Source: Colimorpha_A sp045543555 (GTDB taxonomy: Bacteria; Bacillota; Clostridia; Oscillospirales; CAG-272). Taken from it: a stretch of DNA of 21,271 bases. The notes below the pieces were generated by a model that was not told the DNA's origin, did no database searches, and was given only the letters and a program-made list of their open reading frames with translations. The stretch is from the NCBI GenBank assembly GCA_045543555.1, contig JAZQMQ010000033.1, positions 1 to 21,271 of the forward strand. Direction: 5' to 3'. The position numbers and the translations under genes were made by a program. Every line of letters begins with the position of its first letter. The first letter of the stretch is position 1. This document shows, piece by piece, positions 1 through 7,528 of the stretch.

Positions 1-55
1 ATGTTTAATATTTAGGTGACTTCTATTTATACCAGATCAACATCATTTTCCCTTC

Positions 56-240
56 GCCTTCCCCAGCGGGGAAGGTGGCAACCGAAGGTTGACGGATGAG
101 GAGAGCATTTTATAGATTACACATTATATGATTGAATCAACTTTGTTTGTTTTTTTTCGTTTTTTCAATCAATTTCAGGATATCCGAACATTGATCTCCT
201 CATCCACCGCAAGCGGTCCCCCTTCCCCGCTGGGGAAGGC
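56..240. repeat. Palindrome-ended MITE-like repeat, copy 1
   Basis: This is a 185-bp non-coding element. Each end carries a short palindrome of the form CCTTCCCC-N3-GGGGAAGG (57-75 and its mirror at 221-239). Inside the left end a small hairpin (CAACC-GAA-GGTTG, 79-91) is followed by GGATGAGGAG; the right end mirrors this as CTCCTCATCC and CCGC-AAG-CGG. The left 86 bases (56-141) match the reverse complement of 18702-18787 at 83 of 86 positions by my alignment, so the second copy lies in inverted orientation. No reading frame of note is present. It resembles the small palindromic intergenic repeats common in gut Oscillospiraceae; the family name is not known to me. Confidence 0.85.
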
Positions 241-366
241 TTAATATACTGCAATTCCACTTCTGCGTATTATAAAAGCATTCTTAAAATTATGATTATT
301 TCTAACGAATGCACCTTGCAGAATTCGGATAGATTTTGCCTTGCAAAATGGGTAAGGCTAACTTAG
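241..366. other. AT-rich intergenic stretch with no recognised gene
   Basis: This stretch lies between the repeat and the first DnaA box. It is AT-rich and I see no reading frame, RNA gene or clear promoter in it. If the neighbouring boxes act in replication, it could serve as an easily melted flank, but I see no TAG-trio tract here. Confidence 0.4.
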
Positions 367-690
367 TTTTCCACAGCCTATTACCTGTGGAAAACTATTT
401 TTAATTCGCACCTAAAAAGATCATTTTTGCAGTAAAAGATTTGATTTATACACCGTAATGAATAATTTGTTGAAAACGATTGTATACAACTTCGTTTTTT
501 GGAGGCATAAAATCAACTTTTCCACAGGTTTTTCTACATATGTCATACGAAAAAACAAAGATTATTTGCTCGAAAAACCATTTATTTTCGGGAATTATTG
601 CCCTTACCTTAAATGTTTTCCACTTTTCCACATATGTGTGGAAAACTTTTTCCACACATATTCAAAATTACGCTATTTTTATGTGGAAAA
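367..690. other. DnaA-box cluster A (possible origin subregion)
   Basis: Seven exact copies of the 9-mer TTTTCCACA occur on both strands: 367-375 (+), 386-394 (-), 518-526 (+), 624-632 (+), 637-645 (-), 648-656 (+) and 682-690 (-). A one-mismatch copy is at 616-624 (+). The last box ends 3 bases from the gyrB stop codon. The pair at 637-656 forms a perfect inverted repeat with 13-base arms (633-645 and 648-660) and a 2-base centre. Seven exact 9-mers in 324 bases is far beyond chance. TTTTCCACA is a standard variant of the DnaA box (TTWTNCACA), so this is very probably bound by DnaA. Whether it initiates replication or titrates or regulates DnaA cannot be told from sequence. Confidence 0.85.
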
Positions 691-693
691 CAA

Positions 694-2610
694 TTAAATA
701 TCGAGGTTTTCGGCGTAACGAGCGTTCTGCTCGATAAATTCACGTCTCGGCTCGACCGCGTCGCCCATGAGGAGCGAGAACATTGCGTCACAAGCCATAG
801 CATCCTCCATTGTTACACGGAGAAGAGTTCTCTTTTCGGGATCCATTGTGGTTTCCCAAAGCTGTTCGGGATTCATCTCACCAAGACCCTTATATCTGTC
901 CACGCGGATATTGCTTCCTCCGCCGAGCTTTTCTATGCATATATCTCTTTCCTCGTCGGAGAATGCGGAAAGCTCCTCTCCCTTACCGCTCTTTTTATAC
1001 ACGCGGTAGAGCGGCGGCTGTGCCAGATAAACGTGTCCGTCCTCAATGAGCTTTCTCATATGACGGAAAAGGAATGTAAGGATAAGTATTCTGATATGCG
1101 AACCGTCGACGTCGGCATCGGCCATTATTATTATCTTGCCGTAGCGGAGCTTTTCGGGATTAAATTCCTCACCGATACCGCAGCCCAGAGCCTGAATTAT
1201 CGGAATAAGCGACTGATTTGCATAAACCTTATCGCGTCTGGTTTTTTCAACGTTCAGAACCTTACCGCGAAGTGGCAGGATTGCCTGAAAACGAGGGTCG
1301 CGTCCGGTCTTTGCAGATCCTCCCGCGGAATCTCCCTCGACGAGATAAAGCTCTGTATGCTCTGCGTCCTTTTCCTGACAGTCTGCAAGCTTTCCGGGAA
1401 GAGCAGATCCCTTATCAAGAACGCCCTTACGCGCTGTTTCACGCGCCTTACGAGCCGCCTCACGCGCGTGAGCGGCGGAGGTCGCCTTATCGAGAATAAG
1501 CTTTGTTACTGCAGGATGCTCCTCAAAGTATTCGGATAGCTTCTCTGAAACAAGAGCTCTGACAAACGATCTTATTTCGGAATTACCGAGCTTACCCTTT
1601 GTCTGACCCTCAAACTGCGCATCCTGAAGCTTTACGGAGATAATTACGGTAAGACCCTCTCTTACGTCCTCACCCGTCAGCTTATCATCACCCTTGAGGA
1701 AATTATGGCGGCGTCCGAATTCATTTACAACGTCGGTCAAAGCTGCCTTAAAGCCTGCCTCATGAGTTCCTCCCTCGGGAGTGATTATATTGTTTGCAAA
1801 GGACATTATGGTCTCATCGTAGCGTGTTGTATACTGAAGAGCGACCTCTGCAGAGGTAAAGCCCTTCTGGACCTTCATATATATAACGTCTTCACCCACA
1901 GTATCTGTGTGCTTCTGCTTATTGATATGCTCAACAAATGAACGGATACCGCCCTCATAGTGAAGAACGTCTGTGCGTACCTCTTCACCTCTCTCATCAC
2001 GCATAATGATGCGTATGCCGGGGTTAAGGAATGCCTGCTCACGCATACGGTTAAGAAGGGTATCGTATTCGAATACCGTTTCTTCAAATATTTCGGGATC
2101 GGGCAAAAATCTTACGTAAAGTCCACGCTTTTCTGTTTTGCCTATAGAAGTGAAGGGTTTGTCCGTCTTGCCTCTCTTAAATGATCCCGTGAATGCCTCG
2201 CCGTTGTAGCAGTCCTCATAGGTAAGCCATTCGGAAAGCGCGTTAACTACCGACGCACCAACACCGTGAAGACCACCCGAAATTGCATATCCTCCTCCGC
2301 CGAACTTTCCTCCTGCGTGAAGGATAGTAAATACCACTTCAGGCGTGGGAATACCCATTTTCTGATGAATTGCGGAAGGAATTCCTCGGCCGTTATCCTG
2401 AACCGAACAGCTTCCGTCCTCATGAAGAGTGATAATAATGTCGGTACATTCACCCGCAAGTGCCTCGTCGATACTGTTGTCTACGATCTCATATACAAGA
2501 TGGTGAAGTCCACGAATCGACGTTGTTCCGATATACATACCGGGACGTTTTCTTACTGCTTCCAGGCCCTCCAGGACTTGTATTTGATTTTCATCGTAAT
2601 TCTGTGTCAT
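694..2610 (-). CDS. gyrB: DNA gyrase subunit B
   Basis: ATPase subunit of the type IIA topoisomerase that introduces negative supercoils into DNA in the cytoplasm, working as A2B2 with GyrA. The 638-residue length is normal for the family. The N-terminal GHKL ATPase domain shows the Glu/Asn pair in YEIVDNSIDEA (about residues 40-50), DNGRG (72-76) and GGLHGVG (112-118). The TOPRIM domain shows EGDSAGG (425-431) and the acidic DADVDGSH (about 498-505), followed by the conserved YKGLGEMNPEQLWETTM tail. The ATG is preceded by AAAGGA about 7 bases upstream. It is the last gene of the dnaA-dnaN-recF-remB-gyrB block; only 14 bases separate it from remB. gyrA, which often follows gyrB, is absent from the window; a DnaA-box cluster follows instead. 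ParE is the only close alternative and is unlikely in this context. Confidence 0.98.
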   Translation of the reverse strand: MTQNYDENQIQVLEGLEAVRKRPGMYIGTTSIRGLHHLVYEIVDNSIDEALAGECTDIIITLHEDGSCSVQDNGRGIPSAIHQKMGIPTPEVVFTILHAGGKFGGGGYAISGGLHGVGASVVNALSEWLTYEDCYNGEAFTGSFKRGKTDKPFTSIGKTEKRGLYVRFLPDPEIFEETVFEYDTLLNRMREQAFLNPGIRIIMRDERGEEVRTDVLHYEGGIRSFVEHINKQKHTDTVGEDVIYMKVQKGFTSAEVALQYTTRYDETIMSFANNIITPEGGTHEAGFKAALTDVVNEFGRRHNFLKGDDKLTGEDVREGLTVIISVKLQDAQFEGQTKGKLGNSEIRSFVRALVSEKLSEYFEEHPAVTKLILDKATSAAHAREAARKARETARKGVLDKGSALPGKLADCQEKDAEHTELYLVEGDSAGGSAKTGRDPRFQAILPLRGKVLNVEKTRRDKVYANQSLIPIIQALGCGIGEEFNPEKLRYGKIIIMADADVDGSHIRILILTFLFRHMRKLIEDGHVYLAQPPLYRVYKKSGKGEELSAFSDEERDICIEKLGGGSNIRVDRYKGLGEMNPEQLWETTMDPEKRTLLRVTMEDAMACDAMFSLLMGDAVEPRREFIEQNARYAENLDI

Positions 2611-2624
2611 AGCTTAATCCTTTC

Positions 2625-2918
2625 TTAACCTTCTGACGCATTATGCTTATTTAGTAGATTTTCTTTTATTAAAAAGTTGTTATTATCCTCAAGTCTGCCG
2701 ATCAAAGCTGACGTTGATATCTGTGAAAAATATACCGCCTCGTCGGTGACAATAAACGATTTGGGAAGCTCATCGAACAACGCCACGGTAATTCCTTCTT
2801 TTTCTGCACTTTGCAGATATTCCCGCGCTCTTTTTGATACGGTAACGCGGTCCATATCGAATATTCCGATTATTTCTTTTAAATATATGTTTTTGTTGTT
2901 ACCTGCGTGTAGAAACAT
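2625..2918 (-). CDS. remB: RemA/RemB-like regulator (DUF370)
   Basis: Small 97-residue protein of the DUF370 family, whose Bacillus members RemA and RemB (YaaB) are DNA-binding regulators of extracellular-matrix genes. The family's core is visible at the start (MFLHAGNNKNIYLKEIIGIFD) and in the middle (KSFIVTDEAVYFSQISTSAL). The position between recF and gyrB is exactly that of B. subtilis remB, which supports the name. The start is fixed by the conserved MFLH start; the nearest AAAAGG lies about 17 bases upstream, farther than usual, so translation may be weak or coupled to recF, whose stop is 37 bases upstream. The last 20 residues (EDNNNFLIKENLLNKHNASEG region) look like a lineage-specific tail. 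Its targets in this organism are unknown. Confidence 0.88.
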   Translation of the reverse strand: MFLHAGNNKNIYLKEIIGIFDMDRVTVSKRAREYLQSAEKEGITVALFDELPKSFIVTDEAVYFSQISTSALIGRLEDNNNFLIKENLLNKHNASEG

Positions 2919-2955
2919 GGTGTTTTAATTAAAACCTTTTCAAATTTTTGTGGTG

Positions 2956-4035
2956 CTACATTACCCCTGCCACGCACCCGTTTTCTACCTTATACAGCTT
3001 GCAGGGTGTATCTATTCTGTTACAAGAGGTAATTATAACCTGTCGGTCTCCCATACCGGAAATAAGGTAATCCTTTCGCTTATCGTCAAGCTCGCTTAAA
3101 ATATCGTCGAAAAGGAAAACCGGATAGGAGCCGCTGATTTCCTTTGAAATTTCACCCTCGGCGATCTTCATTGCAAGAGCGATCGTGCGCTGCTGACCCT
3201 GAGATGCAAAGGAACGTGCTTCCTTACCGTTTAATGTCACGATTATATCGTCCTTATGCGTTCCGTAAAGGGTTGAGCCTAAATGAAGCTCTCTTTCGAG
3301 ATTTTCTGTAAGCAGTGATAAAAATTCTTCTCTCGTTCTCGGAGTCTGATAGGAAAGCTGTGTAATTTCCTTTCCCGCAGTCATATCCGAAGTTATCTGA
3401 CATACAAGGTCATTTAGCCTTTCCGTATATTCATAACGCTTTTGAGATATTATTTCCGCCTCAGATGAAAGCTGCTCGCTCCAAGCACGCTCACCGTTTA
3501 AAAATAAACCGTCATCTCTTCTGTCCCGCGCCATTTTTATCAGCGCATTTCTTTGTGAAAGAAGAGAATTATATTTTTGAAGCGATCTTAAATATTCCGT
3601 ATCTGTTTGTGAGAGTGCCAGATCTATAAACCTTCTTCTCACCGACGGTCCGTCCTTTACAATTGAAAGATGCTCGGGGCAAAACAGCACGGCTCTGAAT
3701 TTTCCCACTATTTCTGAAAGCCTCGTTATCGGAACGTCATTCAGCTTACAAAATCTTTTATTCAGCTTTGGTACAAGACGGAAGGATATGGTATTATCTC
3801 TTTTTCCGTCGGAAAATACCATATCGACCTGTCCAAAATCACAGCCAAAGCGTACAAGCTCGTTTTCGTGCACTGTACGGAAGCTTTTTCCCGTGGCACA
3901 CAAATATATGCCCTCAAGAAAATTCGTTTTTCCTTGCCCGTTTTCGCCGTTTAAAACGGTTACTCTGATATCCGGCTCTATTACCGCCCTTTCGCAGTTT
4001 CGGAAATTTTTATATATTATTTTTTTGCAGATCAT
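2956..4035 (-). CDS. recF: DNA replication and repair protein RecF
   Basis: SMC-like ABC ATPase of the RecFOR pathway, which helps load RecA at single-strand gaps and stalled forks. Length (359 residues) is normal. The Walker A motif GENGQGKTN is at residues 30-38, and the N-terminal YKNFRNCERAVIEP pattern is typical. Near the C-terminus are the ABC signature (SFASQGQQRTIALAMKIAE) and Walker B with D-loop (PVFLFDDILSELDDKR). The start codon overlaps the dnaN stop as ATGA (4032-4035), which indicates translational coupling. In Bacillus a small S4-domain gene (yaaA/rlbA) lies between dnaN and recF; here there is no room for it. Confidence 0.97.
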   Translation of the reverse strand: MICKKIIYKNFRNCERAVIEPDIRVTVLNGENGQGKTNFLEGIYLCATGKSFRTVHENELVRFGCDFGQVDMVFSDGKRDNTISFRLVPKLNKRFCKLNDVPITRLSEIVGKFRAVLFCPEHLSIVKDGPSVRRRFIDLALSQTDTEYLRSLQKYNSLLSQRNALIKMARDRRDDGLFLNGERAWSEQLSSEAEIISQKRYEYTERLNDLVCQITSDMTAGKEITQLSYQTPRTREEFLSLLTENLERELHLGSTLYGTHKDDIIVTLNGKEARSFASQGQQRTIALAMKIAEGEISKEISGSYPVFLFDDILSELDDKRKDYLISGMGDRQVIITSCNRIDTPCKLYKVENGCVAGVM

Positions 4036-5168
4036 CTGTTAAGACGTACCGGCAGAATGAGAAGGAGGAAATCCCCGTCCTCTGCATTCTCCACAGTCAT
4101 GCTCATTAAAGGAGAGGTAAGGCAAAGCTTTATCTTTTCGCAATCGCATACCTTAACGGCATCGTAAAGGAATCGGCAGTTGAATCCTATTTCCAGACCA
4201 TCTCCCTCGTGTTTTACTGTAATTACGTCATTTACTCTGCCTGTCACCGAGGATGAAGATACGGTAAGGGTCCCTTCCTCAAGTGTTAAAATTACGGGAG
4301 AAGGCATTTGGCCGGCCTTCTTTTCTTCTGTTACAAGGAGAGCTCTTTCAAGAGCAGAAAGAAGAGCAGACGTCTCGCATGTTACGAATATCTTAGGAGC
4401 TTTCGGAATGAAGCGATCGTAATCAACGTATTCCGCATCGATCCTTCTGGTGAACAGCACGAATCTGTCTATCATGAATATAATGTGCTTTCTTGCAACG
4501 TAGACAGTGATCTCATCCTCTGTATCAGATATAAATCTTGTTAATTCTGAAATGCTCTTTCCGGGAATTATAACGTCAAATTTCAGCTCACTTGTACCAA
4601 TGCTTTCAAGAGGCTCACGGTCAGATACGATTGAAAGACGGTTACCGTCGCAGGAAACAGCGGTGAGTATTCCGTTTTCAACCTTGATATCAAGTCCGTT
4701 AAGCTCGGGACGAACGCTGTTTTGAGCTATTGCAAACTGTGTCTTTTGGAGTATATCACGAAGAACACACTGCTTTATTTTAAATGCTCTGTCGCCGCTG
4801 AGCATTGGAAGATCGGGAAAATCAGCTGCGTTTAATGCCTGAAGCTCAAATTCTGCCTTACCACCCGATATCTTTGCTCTTAAGGTCTTCTCATCGATTT
4901 CAATGCTCAAAAGTCCGTCAGGCATGGTTCTGATTATCTGAATGAATCTCTGACAGTTTATTATAGCCTCACCCGGCTCCTCAACTATACAGGTAACCGT
5001 TGTTTTCATACCCTTTTCAAGATCATAAGCGCAAAGCTCACATTCCTTGTCGGATATTGTCTTGAAAAGTATGCCCTCGGTGGATGCTATAGTGTTCTTG
5101 TTTGACGCAAATCCCGCTGCGGGAATTGCTCCTTCAAGTATTTCGTTCTTCATTATTTTGATTTTCAT
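4032..5168 (-). CDS. dnaN: DNA polymerase III sliding clamp, beta subunit
   Basis: Ring-shaped processivity clamp that tethers DNA polymerase III and many repair proteins to DNA. I place the start at 5168, giving 378 residues beginning MKIKIMKNEILEGAIPAAG, which matches the usual clamp start (MK-x-I-x-K-x-x-L). AAAGGA lies about 6 bases upstream. The frame is open farther upstream to 5222, but those 18 residues are encoded by a dispersed intergenic repeat and should not be annotated. Landmarks include the domain-1 ASTEGI segment, the FAIAQNSVRPELNGLDI linker into domain 2, and the C-terminal LLILPVRLNR, matching the clamp consensus end. The stop overlaps the recF start. Confidence 0.97.
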   Translation of the reverse strand: MKIKIMKNEILEGAIPAAGFASNKNTIASTEGILFKTISDKECELCAYDLEKGMKTTVTCIVEEPGEAIINCQRFIQIIRTMPDGLLSIEIDEKTLRAKISGGKAEFELQALNAADFPDLPMLSGDRAFKIKQCVLRDILQKTQFAIAQNSVRPELNGLDIKVENGILTAVSCDGNRLSIVSDREPLESIGTSELKFDVIIPGKSISELTRFISDTEDEITVYVARKHIIFMIDRFVLFTRRIDAEYVDYDRFIPKAPKIFVTCETSALLSALERALLVTEEKKAGQMPSPVILTLEEGTLTVSSSSVTGRVNDVITVKHEGDGLEIGFNCRFLYDAVKVCDCEKIKLCLTSPLMSMTVENAEDGDFLLLILPVRLNR

Positions 5169-5181
5169 TTTTTTCCTTTTT

Positions 5182-5257
5182 GCAGGGAGACTTTTTGAAA
5201 AAAGTTTTCCTGCACCTTTCAAAAACTTTTATATGGCGGAAATTTCATTTCCGCTGG
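5182..5257. repeat. Dispersed AACTTTTTGAAAAAAGTT-type repeat, copy A
   Basis: It contains an ACTTTTT-GA-AAAAAGT hairpin core, CCTTTCAAAAACTTTT, and a second hairpin GCGGAAAT-TTC-ATTTCCGC (5236-5254). The same order of parts recurs at 15891-16071 and, without the second hairpin, at 18799-18842. Here it sits just upstream of the dnaN ribosome binding site, so it is part of the dnaN leader if transcription starts upstream. The function is unknown. Confidence 0.75.
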
Positions 5258-5294
5258 GTTTTATTAGTTTTGCATTCACCTCAGGGGGAAGGCT

Positions 5295-5343
5295 GATAAA
5301 GAGAAATAGTATAAAATTAACTTTCAGTAGCTATAGTAGTAGG
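5295..5343. other. Candidate DNA unwinding element with DnaA-trio-like tract
   Basis: An AT-rich run (about 5296-5330) leads into TAGCTATAGTAGTAG (5328-5342), immediately followed by GC and then by DnaA boxes from 5356. In B. subtilis the order dnaA, DnaA boxes, GC cluster, DnaA-trio (repeated 5'-TAG-3'), AT-rich duplex opening, dnaN is established, and the same order is seen here. The repeat run is short and irregular, so the assignment is an inference. Confidence 0.6.
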
Positions 5344-5355
5344 CTATGTTGAAAC

Positions 5356-5518
5356 TGTGGAAAACCTCAAAGCCCCCGAAATACAAGGATTTTTTGAGGG
5401 GAAAATTAAAAATTACCTGTTGAAAACCTTGTAAGTAATTTTTAACTTGTCCACATGGGTCAAAAAATGGCTTAAAAACGATATTTCTGTGGAAAAAACC
5501 GTCAAAACCTGTGGAAAA
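5356..5518. other. oriC: DnaA-box cluster B in the dnaN-dnaA gap (probable oriC)
   Basis: Three exact TGTGGAAAA boxes, all in the same orientation, lie at 5356-5364, 5488-5496 and 5510-5518. Near-matches are at 5419-5427 (TGTTGAAAA) and 5447-5455 (TTGTCCACA). The last box touches the dnaA stop codon. A 9-base inverted repeat (AAAAATTAC at 5408-5416 with GTAATTTTT at 5435-5443) lies between boxes. With the TAG tract and AT-rich stretch on the dnaN side, this matches the unwinding half of a Firmicutes origin and is the best oriC candidate in the window. Confidence 0.85.
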
Positions 5519-5519
5519 C

Positions 5520-6920
5520 TTATATCTTCTTAATAATTCGAATTATTTCATTGATCTGATGATCGTATGCGGGCTCGGAAGCCATACGCTTTTCCACAGC
5601 ATCAATGGAATTCATAACCGTTGTATGATCACGTCCGAACATTCTTCCGATTGCGGGAAGTGAGGAATTTGTCAGCTTTTTGATAATATATATTGCCGAG
5701 TGACGCGCAGAGGCGATATTGCTTGTTCTCTTACGGCTCTTCAGATCATCAACAGAAACCTTAAATTTATTTGATACCTCGTTCAATATTTTCTCAACAG
5801 TGGTATTTACCGATTCTGATGCGACTACCTGATCGGAAATACATCTTACAGCAAGATCGACTGATATATTGTTACCGGTAAGAAGTGCCTGCGCGCTGAT
5901 CCTCTTGACAGCGCCTTCAAGCTGTCTTACGTTATCGGTGAGATTTTCGGCTATATAGTTTATTACTTCCTCGGGGAAGCTTAAGCCCAGAGAATCGACC
6001 TTTTTCTTAATTATAGCTGCGCGTAGCTCGAAATCCGGAGGATTTATGTCAGCCATAACTCCCCATTCAAATCTCGTTCTTAAGCGCTCCTCAAGACGCT
6101 GTATGTCGCGTGGAGGAACGTCGGAAACGAGGATTATCTGCTTTCCGTTTTCATATAAGTGGTTAAAGGTGTGAAAAAACTCCTCCTGTGTTGAGGCCTT
6201 TCCTGCGATAAACTGAACGTCGTCAACGAGCAATACGTCAGCCTCACGGTATTTTTCGTGGAATTCGTGCATCATTGCCTTACTGATCGAATCGATCATC
6301 TGATTCGTGAATTCCTCGCCCTTAACGTAGATGACCTTACGGTTTGGAAAGTTGTTGTTTAAGCGATTTGTGATGGCATAAAGCAGGTGAGTTTTACCAA
6401 GACCGGAAGGACCGTGAATAAACAGCGGGTTTGCCGCCTTTGCGGGATTGTCTGAAACAGAAATTGCCTGTGCGTGAGCAAATATGTTGGAATTTCCCAC
6501 GACAAAGTTGTCAAAGGTAAATTCGGAAAACGCTGAAGGCATTGAGGCAAGATTAAGGATCTTTTTATCACCGACGGCAGAATAGAAATCCTTTTCGGGA
6601 TTTATATCGGGGCGATCCTTCGCCGCTTCTTTCATTTTTTTTGTTGCTTTGTTTTCGCTTTCGTTGGAACGAACGCTTACGTTTAAATCGTTGCCTAAAA
6701 CGTCGTAAAATGCGTTTGTAATTATGCCGAGATATCTGTTTTTAACCGTGTCGCGCTTAAAATCGGTCTTTGCCATGAGTACTGCGGTATCCTCGGTTAA
6801 CGTGTCAAGGGTCATATCATAAAACCAGAGCTTCATGACGAGCTCGGGATAGTCGTTTTGCTCTTTCAGATATTTGCAAACGAGCTCCCATATTTCTTGA
6901 AATTGTTTCTTTTCGTCCAT
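5520..6920 (-). CDS. dnaA: Chromosomal replication initiator protein DnaA
   Basis: AAA+ ATPase that binds DnaA boxes, melts the origin and recruits the helicase. The 466-residue length is normal. Domain I spans roughly residues 1-85 and a charged, poorly conserved domain II roughly 86-120. The AAA+ core shows Walker A GPSGLGKTH (170-178) and Walker B LLVDDVQF (about 230-237), with the arginine-rich RLRTRFEWG following. The C-terminal domain IV carries the family signature GRDHTTVMNSIDAVEKRM near residue 430-447. The start is the first Met of MDEKKQFQEIWE; the ribosome binding site is weak (GAAAGA-like). The region upstream (6921-7528) has no exact DnaA boxes that I can find, so autoregulation through upstream boxes, usual in Firmicutes, is not evident here. 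Confidence 0.98.
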   Translation of the reverse strand: MDEKKQFQEIWELVCKYLKEQNDYPELVMKLWFYDMTLDTLTEDTAVLMAKTDFKRDTVKNRYLGIITNAFYDVLGNDLNVSVRSNESENKATKKMKEAAKDRPDINPEKDFYSAVGDKKILNLASMPSAFSEFTFDNFVVGNSNIFAHAQAISVSDNPAKAANPLFIHGPSGLGKTHLLYAITNRLNNNFPNRKVIYVKGEEFTNQMIDSISKAMMHEFHEKYREADVLLVDDVQFIAGKASTQEEFFHTFNHLYENGKQIILVSDVPPRDIQRLEERLRTRFEWGVMADINPPDFELRAAIIKKKVDSLGLSFPEEVINYIAENLTDNVRQLEGAVKRISAQALLTGNNISVDLAVRCISDQVVASESVNTTVEKILNEVSNKFKVSVDDLKSRKRTSNIASARHSAIYIIKKLTNSSLPAIGRMFGRDHTTVMNSIDAVEKRMASEPAYDHQINEIIRIIKKI

Positions 6921-7384
6921 ATCTCAATCTTTCTTTCATCAGAAGACTATATTTAATATTATAGATATCTATATTATATAGTATATGGGCATTTTTTTCG
7001 ATAGAAAATTAAAATTGTTAACAAAAATGTTACATTATTAGCTATGGAAAAGATAAGATACATCGTCTTTTAACACCTCATCCACCGCCTTAGGCGGTTC
7101 CCCTTCCCACGCCGGGGAATATAGGGCTTGTATGAACTCTTTGCTTATTCTACGGAAATATCGTAAAACAATATTCCCAATTTGCATTTATTCAAATTAC
7201 AGAACATCTTTTCTTAGTCAGATATCTGCATTTGCGCTGAAACCCTACTTTCCCCAATTTTGAAAGCTTCATTAGCGCTTACACATTTTAACGAGTGCGT
7301 TTAATTAACTGTCTGTAATTGTATATTTACAAAAAGATACCACGCAATCATTTACTTTTCCCGCGAAATCGGATATTTAGCCTG
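6921..7384. other. Intergenic region upstream of dnaA, no gene seen
   Basis: Next to dnaA it is very AT-rich, with a TATAAT-like -10 on the minus strand within 6960-6985 but no convincing -35. A degenerate piece of the palindromic repeat family lies at 7074-7129. Positions 7130-7384 hold nothing I recognise: no supported reading frame, no RNA gene and no DnaA boxes. Confidence 0.5.
7074..7129. repeat. Degenerate half-copy of the palindromic repeat family
   Basis: CACCTCATCCACCGCC-TTA-GGCGG-TTCCCCTTCC followed by GCCGGGGAA reproduces the right-end architecture of the 56-240 element (CTCATCC, a small hairpin, then the CCTTCCCC...GGGGAA palindrome) with mutations. Only one end is recognisable. 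Confidence 0.6.
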
Positions 7385-7421
7385 CAAAAAAAAAAGACCC
7401 AAGCAATAAGCTTGAGTCTTT
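7385..7421 (-). terminator. Rho-independent terminator of rny
   Basis: Read on the minus strand, an 11-bp stem (AAGACTCAAGC with GCTTGGGTCTT, one G-T wobble or mismatch) and a short loop are followed by a run of eight or more T. It lies about 110 bases past the rny stop. Confidence 0.85.
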
Positions 7422-7528
7422 CATTTGAAAATAAATATTCATATATAAATCGGGGAGATCCGATCTTGTATTCAAGTAAGCTTTATATGAAATTCTATTT
7501 CAAAATGCCTAAAAGGCATGGTAAAAAA

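Noticed and set aside
613..1539. Plus-strand open frame of 308 codons
   Set aside because: It begins in the DnaA boxes and runs antisense to gyrB; there is no family resemblance and no ribosome binding site.
5169..5222. 18-residue N-terminal extension of DnaN
   Set aside because: It is encoded by the dispersed repeat; the family start and ribosome binding site support 5168.
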